Shown: one piece after another, positions 16,736-22,755 of the stretch | How positions within the stretch are numbered: position 1 is the first letter of the stretch | Layout of the letters: the number at the start of each line of letters is the position of its first letter | Notes under the pieces: model-generated | Databases searched by the model: none | Seen by the model: the letters and a program-made list of their open reading frames with translations, nothing else | Told to the model about the DNA's origin: nothing | Translations under genes and position numbers: made by a program | Assembly: GCA_934481385.1 (NCBI GenBank) | Contig: CAKSPD010000019.1 | Coordinates: 1-22,755 of the forward strand | Source of the DNA: an uncultured Oscillospiraceae bacterium | Lineage (GTDB): Bacteria; Bacillota; Clostridia; Oscillospirales; Ruminococcaceae | Length of the DNA stretch: 22,755 nt | Reading direction: 5' to 3'

Positions 16736-18588
16736 TTTTTACATTTCTCCCTGATTGATGAAAGCCAGTAAAATGCAATTCCGAAATTAAACCAGAAAAA
16801 CGGACTGACACTTACAATACTGTCGTTTACAAGTCCCGTTACCATAAATCCGCAAAGTCCTGTAAAAAGACATATTATAAAAATACTGTCATTGTTTTTT
16901 CGTTCCGGATTTTTACTGAAAATAAATTTTATTCCGTATTTTACAAACAGTACAAACAATATCAGAATTGCTAAAAGTGCAGGAATTCCGCTTGTTACAG
17001 CAATCTGAAGATACCAGTTATGCGGTTTGTCTATTACAAGATGACTTGTTCCCTGAGCTTTAAGAAGTCCTGCTATATCGTTCTGAACAAAGTAAAACGG
17101 AAAATTTCCTGCTCCTTTTCCTAAAAGAAAACAATTTTTCAATATGGGAAGTGTATTGAGCCATATATATCCACGTCCGGTTGCAACACTGTACACTGAT
17201 GAAAGGTTTGTTTTGTTGAATACGGATTTCGGAATTTCATCAATAAGTTCTGCATTCTGAACTATTGCTTTTACTCCCGATGTTGTTACTGCAAAATCAA
17301 CAGTATTCTTGTATCCCAAGTCAAGATAAAGGATTCCCTGCGAAAGACAGGCATTTATATCTGCTCCTGAGGCAATATCCTTAATTGATATTATTTCACC
17401 GTCAGACTGTTTTTTCTCAAACATAGTACCGTCTGCACCTGATATTGTCATAACTTCGTTTTCATTTACGGGAAGTTTTATGATATATTTGGATTCATTG
17501 CTTTTAATTATAACTGAATTTCCGGAAATTCCTATTTCATTAAGATTAAAAACCGATTCTGTACTCTGATATGTTCCTGCATTTGTCAGACTTTTTATAA
17601 AGTTCTTTCCGAATTCGTTTCCTGAACCAAAATTTATTATCAGTGCTGTCACAACAATTACTGCTGAACCTGATAAAACGGATTTTAATGAAAGAACTTT
17701 TTTCACTGAAAAAATTACTGCAAGAATTAAAATCTCTGCAACTGCAACATAAAATGATGCTGTTGAATTTGACATTATAACTGATGCAAATGAAAGAAAT
17801 GAAACGAGTGAAAATAAAATCTGCTTTACTCTGGTTTCTGCTGAAACTGCATAGTATACTGATACAGGGAAAATAATTGTGCAGAATCCTCCCATATAGT
17901 TTGAATTGTAAAACATAAGAACAGATTCTCTGAATCCGTTTGAAATATGAATATTCTCTGCTATATCATAATATTTTTTCGGTGAAATTATATATTTCAT
18001 AAACGGCAGTTCTATAATCGGAGAATATATATACTCAAAAAGTACAAGCAAAGAAGTAACAGTTATTAAAATAAAAAAAGCTTTTTTATAAAAACTGCGT
18101 ATTTTCTCCGTACTGCAATAATTATATCCTGCAAGAAATACTGCACAATATGAAAAAACTGCAATTATTCCTTCATATTCGGTATGAAGTCCCCATATAA
18201 CAACATCTTTGTTTTCAGAAAATATTCCTGAAAGAACTGAAAACACCAGATATATACTGGTACATATCAACGGAATTTTTGATTTTCTTTCCGAAAGCGG
18301 ATTGTTTCTGAATGGCTTGTCAGGAAATATCTTTTCTCCGACAAAAAATGCACACGCTGTCAGAGCTATCGCAAACAATACAGTTTCCTTGCATTTTAAA
18401 AACAAATCCACAATTGTACCGTTATCACTTGAAAAAAGTTCAAGAGATTTTCCATAAAGTTCTTCTACATAGATATGACAAAGAAAAGGAAGTATAAACA
18501 TTGAGCATATCAATATAAAAGAAAAATATATTAGGTACGAGGGCATTTTTTCAGTATTTTCAGAACTGCTTTTTTTTACTTTCCCCAA
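16732..18588 (-). CDS. O-antigen ligase/polymerase-type membrane protein (Wzy_C family)
   Basis: 618 aa polytopic membrane protein. Hydrophobic segments lie at about 17-40, 68-84, 105-122, 138-156, 170-187, 230-248, 256-272, 279-295, 304-320, 530-550, 568-588 and 593-610. Family marks of WaaL/Wzy_C proteins are GRGYIW (R472), LLGKGAGNF and the KPHNWYLQ histidine (H523), all in the long outer loop. Such proteins transfer or polymerise lipid-linked glycans outside the membrane, and in a Gram-positive cell the target would be wall polysaccharide or a glycoprotein. The loop between the two halves (about 321-527) holds a beta-rich insert of about 140 residues without a family I know. The start is TTG at 18588, chosen because AAGGGGG (18598-18604) lies 9 nt upstream and a promoter sits ahead; an ATG 14 codons in is the alternative. 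Confidence 0.85.
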   Translation of the reverse strand: MGKVKKSSSENTEKMPSYLIYFSFILICSMFILPFLCHIYVEELYGKSLELFSSDNGTIVDLFLKCKETVLFAIALTACAFFVGEKIFPDKPFRNNPLSERKSKIPLICTSIYLVFSVLSGIFSENKDVVIWGLHTEYEGIIAVFSYCAVFLAGYNYCSTEKIRSFYKKAFFILITVTSLLVLFEYIYSPIIELPFMKYIISPKKYYDIAENIHISNGFRESVLMFYNSNYMGGFCTIIFPVSVYYAVSAETRVKQILFSLVSFLSFASVIMSNSTASFYVAVAEILILAVIFSVKKVLSLKSVLSGSAVIVVTALIINFGSGNEFGKNFIKSLTNAGTYQSTESVFNLNEIGISGNSVIIKSNESKYIIKLPVNENEVMTISGADGTMFEKKQSDGEIISIKDIASGADINACLSQGILYLDLGYKNTVDFAVTTSGVKAIVQNAELIDEIPKSVFNKTNLSSVYSVATGRGYIWLNTLPILKNCFLLGKGAGNFPFYFVQNDIAGLLKAQGTSHLVIDKPHNWYLQIAVTSGIPALLAILILFVLFVKYGIKFIFSKNPERKNNDSIFIICLFTGLCGFMVTGLVNDSIVSVSPFFWFNFGIAFYWLSSIREKCKK

Positions 18589-18636
18589 ATTAAATATCCC
18601 CCTTAATAAGTTTACAGGCTTTGATTTTTCGTTATA

Positions 18637-18665
18637 ATTATATCACTGTGAAATATTAATGTCAA
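18637..18665 (-). promoter_or_regulatory. Consensus promoter of the ligase-PBP operon
   Basis: On the minus strand, TTGACA (18660-18665) and TATAAT (18637-18642) are both perfect and 17 bp apart. Transcription should start near 18630, about 40 nt before the TTG start of the ligase-like gene, which supports that start choice. Confidence 0.9.
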
Positions 18666-18700
18666 TATATTACATTTATTTTTTCAGCATTATAAGCCAA

Positions 18701-18736
18701 TAACTCCTCTGCCTTAGGTTCAAGACAGAGGAGTTA
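18701..18736. other. 11-bp perfect hairpin of unknown role
   Basis: TAACTCCTCTG (18701-18711) pairs perfectly with 18726-18736 across a 14-nt loop. Neither side carries a U-tract long enough for a standard terminator. It sits between the terminator at 18750-18783 and the promoter at 18637-18665, and may be a back-up terminator or a protein-binding site. Confidence 0.55.
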
Positions 18737-18749
18737 TATCATTTTGTGT

Positions 18750-18783
18750 AAAAAAAGGACGGAAAAATTAATTTCCGCCCTTT
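18750..18783 (-). terminator. Intrinsic terminator after the small peptide gene
   Basis: On the minus strand GGGCGGAAA pairs with TTTCCGTCC (one G-U pair), with a short AT loop and a run of U residues (A tract at 18750-18756 on the plus strand). It lies about 10 bp past the stop of the 36-aa ORF and ends the GLUG-protein transcript. Confidence 0.88.
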
Positions 18784-18792
18784 CAGGATTAA

Positions 18793-18903
18793 TTAGTCCT
18801 CATTGCCACCTTCACCAACGTCGACGTTGCCACTGTCTGTGATTACGTCCTCTGTTTCAAATTCGATTACTTCCATTTTTGCAGGTTCATAAATTTCTTT
18901 CAT
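18793..18903 (-). CDS. 36-aa acidic peptide of unknown function
   Basis: Short ORF with GAAAGGAAA ahead of the ATG at 18903, starting 15 nt after the GLUG-protein stop and followed about 10 bp on by a strong terminator. That setting supports real translation. The peptide begins MKEIYEPAKMEVIEFE, continues with EDVI, and ends in a Gly/Asn/Asp/Glu-rich tail (GNVDVGEGGNED). By my count it has 12 acidic and 2 basic residues, no Cys or Trp, and no signal peptide or membrane segment. The layout of tyrosine-proline opening, EVIxFxxEDVI centre and Gly/acidic tail resembles unannotated short peptides I associate with gut Clostridia; this is memory, not a search. No modification or export enzyme is present in the window, so a RiPP-like role is only a possibility. 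Confidence 0.7.
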   Translation of the reverse strand: MKEIYEPAKMEVIEFETEDVITDSGNVDVGEGGNED

Positions 18904-18918
18904 AATAATTTCCTTTCA

Positions 18919-21900
18919 TTATTCATATTTTTGTGATATCATATCACCATATACAGTATGAACATTGCCGTTTAAATCTGTATATACAAGGTATGCTCTT
19001 ACATACCATGTTTCACCTGATTGTACACTTTTAGTCCATGTATATCTTACAGCCTTTTTGTTTGATGACATTCCACGGACAAACGTTGCTTTTTTATCAG
19101 TAAATTCATTTGAATTTGCAAGTTCAGAATTATTTGTAGCAATTATTCCAGCCTTGTTGATTTTACAGCCATTAGGAACGGTACTCATAGATACAAATGA
19201 AAGTTTGCCTTTGCCTTTACTAACATCTGTCTGATTGAGTCCGACAATATTTGTTGCACCCTTTGCATCTACTTTTGTTCCGGTTTCAACATATACTGCC
19301 ATAATTGATGTATTTTCTGAAACATAGAATACATACTTTTCATTGTAACTAAGAATATTTCCGTTTGCATTATCTTTCCAGTGACTGAATTTCATTCCTG
19401 TTTTAGCTTCTTTGGCAACTGCTGTAACTATATCATTTTGATTATAAGTTCCTGAACCAGTACCATTTTCAACAGTAATAGTATAAGTTTCATCAATTAA
19501 TTCATAAACAGGAACAATTTTAACTGTTCTTGAATCAAGTTTCAGACCGATTTCAATTGCATTTTTTAATGTATCGTTTTCAGTGATTTTTCCGTCACCG
19601 TCAAAATCCCAGCCAAGTGCAGTATATCCGGTTCTTACCGGCAAATCAGGATTATTTGCTATTTCGTCACTTGCGAGCTGTTTTGTTGCGATAACCTGAC
19701 CATAGAATGACTCAAATATCAGAGTTACCTTATTGTCAACAATTTCATTGAATACTGCTGAAATAGTTTCTTTACCTGTAACAACAAATGAATATTTACT
19801 TTCTCTGCTAAGTATTGTTCCGGCATTATTCTGCCAGTATGCAAAATCTGTATCATCACAGGAAAGCGTGATTTTACTTCCAATCGGATAACTTTCAGTT
19901 GTTGCCGATGATTTGGAAATACCGTTTATTGTGTATTCTCTGTCACAGTTGATTGTAATATCTGCTGTTCCGAGAGGTTCGTAAACTGCAACAATTTTGC
20001 TGTCAGCGGTTATATTATTCGGGATATCATATTCTCTTGATGAACAAATTACATTGCCTGTATAGTGATTATCATTGCTTTCATCATAAGCATACCAGCC
20101 TTTGAAGTTATAACCCTCTTTAACCGGAGCTACTGCTGTCATTATTACTGTTAAAGATTTATTAAGATATATTTCAGAAATAATTTCATTTCCAACTGAT
20201 GAATATGCTGTAACTTTGTATACTTTATTTTCGCTATTCAGAACAGGTAATTTATCTTTGGTGATTTTCTGTCCCCATATTTCTGCTTCCTGTTTTCCCT
20301 GAAGAAGATATGCAACCTCACCGCTTTCAAACTGGGCATATGTTTTTTCTGTGCCGTCATTATTTGTAAATGTTGTTCCCTCGGCATTGCAGTTTTTAAG
20401 ATAGTAGCTGTTTTCTATTATACTATTACTATCATTATATCCGCAAACACCGCCAACAGAATAATTGTTGTTATCATTATCATTATTACCATCATATAAA
20501 CTGCTTACCAAGCCAGTATTGTAGCTGTTTTTTATTGTGCTACCATCACAATTATATCCGCAGACACCGCCAACATAATAATTGTTTTTATCATTATTAT
20601 TGTTGTTATCATCATCTAAACCAATTACTGTGCCTGTGTTATAGCTGTTTGTAATTATGGCATTACCAATATTTTGTCCAGAAACACCACCAACATTTTC
20701 TAAACCACGTACAGTTCCTGTGTTATAACTGTTTGCAATTGTTCCTTTACTTTCAGAATCATTAATATGATTATTACCGCAGACACCACCAACACCTTCT
20801 ACCCCACTTACTGAGCCTGTGTTGTAGCTGTTTTCAACCATGCCATAATTATATCCACAAATACCGCCAACATTATAATCTGACCCACTTACTGTTCCTC
20901 TATTATAGCTGTCTGCAATTACACCATTATAATTTTGTCCACAAATACCACCAATACGATTTGATTCAAAGTTTGAAATTGAAACACCGCTTATTGTTCC
21001 TGTGTTATAGCATTTTGCAATTGTGCTGTTATCATTATATCCGCAAACACCGCCAACATTTATATTACCGATTATTGTTCCTGTGTTATAGCATTTTGCA
21101 ATTGTGCTGTTATAATTATCTCCGCAAACACCGCCAACATTATTTTGCCCACTTACTGAGCCAATGTTGTAGCTATTTTCTATTGTGCCTTTATAATTGT
21201 ATCCGCAAACACCGCCAACATAATCTTTACCTTTAAAATATGAATCAATAATGCCAACATTTTTTATTGTACCAGAATTATAACCAAATAAACCAGCATA
21301 CTGAATATTTTTATCAAGATACAATCCACTGATAGTATGATTATTTCCGTCAAATGTACCTGCATATTTATGTGTATAATCATCTCCGATAGGAGTCCAT
21401 TCAATCAGATTTTTCAAATCTGTATTAAGAGTTCCGTCTGCATTGAGAACATTTTTATTTACAACAATATCTGCTGTGAGAACGGCATTTATATTTGTAT
21501 TGTAACTGTTTACCTGCTGTGCAAACCAGTAAAGATGACCTGCATTTTCAATCTGATAATATCCATCTTTTAATTCAGGTTCAAATTCATAAGTTCCGCA
21601 TACACAAAGATTGTTTTTAAAATTATGACTTTCCTTTAAATAAATTGTATCTGCCTCTGTATTTGAGTATTCACGTTTAGTAACAGTGCCCTGATACTTT
21701 TTACAGCAACCAGAACAAGTTTTGTTTTCGTAAACCTTCTTACCGTTCAGAACAGGATATTCATCAGTGCCGATTTCCTGTCCCCATATTTCTTCTGCTT
21801 TCTGTTCTCCTTCTGTTTCCTGTTTTATTTGTAATTGAAATGCAACCTCTCCGCTTGCAAACTGTTTAGAGGTTTGTGCTATGCCGTCATCATTTGTAAA

Positions 21901-22755
21901 TGTTGTTCTATCGGCATTGCAGTTTTCAAGATAGTAGCTGTTTTCGATTGTGCCGCTATTATTACCTCCGCAAACACCGCCAACATAATCTGACCCACTT
22001 ACTGAGCCTATGTTGTAGCTGATTTTTATTGTGCTATTACTAGAATTCTCTCCGCAAACACCGCCAACTTTTTTTGACCCAATTACTGTGCCTGTGTTGT
22101 AGCTGATTTTTATTATGCTATTACTAGAATTCTCTCCGCAAACACCGCCAACCCAGCTTGGCCCACTTACTGAACCTGTGTTGTGGCTATTTGTAATTGT
22201 GCTATTATTACCATTATATCCACAAACACCGCCAACAATATTATTTGTCCCACTTACTGTGCCCGTGTTATAGCTATTTGTAATTGTGCTATTATTACCA
22301 TTATATCCACAAACACCGCCAACATTATTATTTGTTCCACTTACTGAACCTGTATTGTGGCTGTTTTCTATTTTACCAAAACTATTACCAATACTATTAT
22401 TATATCCGCAAACACCACCAACATTCCAAGCTGACCCACTTACTGAACCTGTGTTGTAGCTGTTTTCTATTGTATACTCATTATATCCGCAAACACCGCC
22501 AACACTATTATTTGTCCCACTTACTGTACTTGTGTTGTAGCTGTTTGTAATTGTGCCAAGACTATATCCGCAAACACCACCAACATTATTTTTCCCTTTA
22601 AAATATGAATCAATAATGCCAACATTTTTTATTGTACCGAAATTATAACCAAACAAACCAACATTATCAATATTTCCACTATAATACAATCCGCTGATTG
22701 TATGTTTATTTCCGTCAAATGTACCTCTATATCGATTTGAATAATTTCCGATAGG
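18919..22755 (-). CDS. Large GLUG-repeat surface protein, 5' end outside window
   Basis: 1,278 residues are visible and the frame is open to the right edge, so the true start lies beyond it; a TTG at 22689 is internal, since the frame upstream encodes the same PIGxxxxxYxGTFDGN motif found again near 21380. Two homologous modules are seen. Each has GTFDGNxHTISGL, a run of GLUG units (GGVCGYNxxTIxNSYNTGxVSG), then a SYYLxNCNA / TTFTNxDG / GEVAxxLQ close. A Cys-rich linker (CSGCCKKY, then NLCVCG) joins them near 21720-21600. From about 20180 follow InlB/Listeria-Bacteroides type repeats (GYNFKGWYAYDES, TGYTALGWDFDGDG, GMKFSHWKDNANG) and a C-terminal beta domain. No LPxTG or dockerin is seen, so attachment is unknown. 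The role is probably adhesion or surface structure. It is followed by the 36-aa ORF. Confidence 0.85.
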   Translation of the reverse strand, partial: PIGNYSNRYRGTFDGNKHTISGLYYSGNIDNVGLFGYNFGTIKNVGIIDSYFKGKNNVGGVCGYSLGTITNSYNTSTVSGTNNSVGGVCGYNEYTIENSYNTGSVSGSAWNVGGVCGYNNSIGNSFGKIENSHNTGSVSGTNNNVGGVCGYNGNNSTITNSYNTGTVSGTNNIVGGVCGYNGNNSTITNSHNTGSVSGPSWVGGVCGENSSNSIIKISYNTGTVIGSKKVGGVCGENSSNSTIKISYNIGSVSGSDYVGGVCGGNNSGTIENSYYLENCNADRTTFTNDDGIAQTSKQFASGEVAFQLQIKQETEGEQKAEEIWGQEIGTDEYPVLNGKKVYENKTCSGCCKKYQGTVTKREYSNTEADTIYLKESHNFKNNLCVCGTYEFEPELKDGYYQIENAGHLYWFAQQVNSYNTNINAVLTADIVVNKNVLNADGTLNTDLKNLIEWTPIGDDYTHKYAGTFDGNNHTISGLYLDKNIQYAGLFGYNSGTIKNVGIIDSYFKGKDYVGGVCGYNYKGTIENSYNIGSVSGQNNVGGVCGDNYNSTIAKCYNTGTIIGNINVGGVCGYNDNSTIAKCYNTGTISGVSISNFESNRIGGICGQNYNGVIADSYNRGTVSGSDYNVGGICGYNYGMVENSYNTGSVSGVEGVGGVCGNNHINDSESKGTIANSYNTGTVRGLENVGGVSGQNIGNAIITNSYNTGTVIGLDDDNNNNNDKNNYYVGGVCGYNCDGSTIKNSYNTGLVSSLYDGNNDNDNNNYSVGGVCGYNDSNSIIENSYYLKNCNAEGTTFTNNDGTEKTYAQFESGEVAYLLQGKQEAEIWGQKITKDKLPVLNSENKVYKVTAYSSVGNEIISEIYLNKSLTVIMTAVAPVKEGYNFKGWYAYDESNDNHYTGNVICSSREYDIPNNITADSKIVAVYEPLGTADITINCDREYTINGISKSSATTESYPIGSKITLSCDDTDFAYWQNNAGTILSRESKYSFVVTGKETISAVFNEIVDNKVTLIFESFYGQVIATKQLASDEIANNPDLPVRTGYTALGWDFDGDGKITENDTLKNAIEIGLKLDSRTVKIVPVYELIDETYTITVENGTGSGTYNQNDIVTAVAKEAKTGMKFSHWKDNANGNILSYNEKYVFYVSENTSIMAVYVETGTKVDAKGATNIVGLNQTDVSKGKGKLSFVSMSTVPNGCKINKAGIIATNNSELANSNEFTDKKATFVRGMSSNKKAVRYTWTKSVQSGETWYVRAYLVYTDLNGNVHTVYGDMISQKYE
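20455..20625 (-). repeat. In-frame triplet tracts coding for Asn/Asp runs
   Basis: Two A/T-rich triplet tracts (about 20465-20495 and 20581-20618) encode NNDNDNNN and DDDNNNNNDKNN runs inside neighbouring GLUG units. Slippage in triplet tracts changes length without shifting frame, so these sites are likely to vary between strains. Confidence 0.65.
22016..22340 (-). repeat. Near-identical tandem GLUG units at DNA level
   Basis: Units at about 22016-22070 and 22100-22152 are almost identical, as are those at about 22190-22250 and 22268-22325. Such similarity at DNA level points to recent unit duplication by unequal exchange or slippage. Confidence 0.75.

Noticed and set aside
20961..22550. 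Plus-strand ORFs rich in Tyr, His, Leu and Cys (for example IRKHRQH repeats)
   Set aside because: They are the antisense of the GLUG repeat DNA; the periodicity comes from the real minus-strand gene.
22687..22689. TTG at 22689 as the start of the GLUG protein
   Set aside because: The open frame continues to the edge and encodes a conserved repeat motif upstream, so the gene is cut by the window.

Overview
The window looks like a chromosomal segment from an AT-rich Gram-positive gut or rumen bacterium of the Ruminococcus group. The grounds are: a dockerin-bearing secreted protein with WG repeats, a large GLUG-repeat surface protein with InlB-type repeats, AAAGGAG-type ribosome binding sites, textbook TTGACA-17-TATAAT promoters, and a type I-E CRISPR system whose Cas2 is fused to a DnaQ exonuclease (known from Firmicutes such as Streptococcus thermophilus). 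The genus is an inference. Every gene I accept lies on the minus strand.

Layout. Positions 1-2701 are a CRISPR array with 44 complete, apparently identical 28-bp repeats plus a partial one, so it runs off the left edge. Spacers are 33 nt (40) or 34 nt (4). The array reads on the minus strand, with its leader end at about 2702-2745. Positions 2746-11809 hold a complete, tightly packed type I-E operon in transcription order cas3, cas8e, cse2, cas7e, cas5e, cas6e, cas1, cas2-dnaQ. It is driven by a perfect consensus promoter at 11897-11925, which has two tandem 9-bp repeats just upstream. Positions 12016-15012 encode a secreted WG-repeat protein with a C-terminal dockerin and its own terminator. 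Positions 15092-18588 form a two-gene operon: an O-antigen-ligase/polymerase-type membrane protein and a putative lipoprotein penicillin-binding protein whose transglycosylase half looks vestigial. Positions 18793-18903 encode an untracked 36-residue acidic peptide, 15 nt downstream of a giant GLUG-repeat protein (18919 to beyond the right edge) and followed by a strong terminator.

How the parts work together. The cas genes cover interference (Cas3 plus the Cascade subunits Cas8e, Cse2, Cas7e, Cas5e and Cas6e) and adaptation (Cas1 plus Cas2-DnaQ). There is no cas4, and the DnaQ domain is the likely prespacer trimmer. The other genes concern the cell surface: wall or surface-glycan assembly (ligase plus PBP), a protein probably docked on cohesin-bearing scaffolds, and a repeat-rich adhesin-like protein.

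Novelty. The CRISPR system is complete and of a described kind. The less familiar items are the 36-aa peptide, the lipoprotein PBP with a degraded GT51 region coupled to a ligase with a large loop, the probable pre-crRNA promoter inside the end of cas2, the strong pyrimidine bias at the first spacer base, and three duplicated spacers. I found no clear evidence of a wholly undescribed system, and no tRNA, rRNA or insertion sequence.
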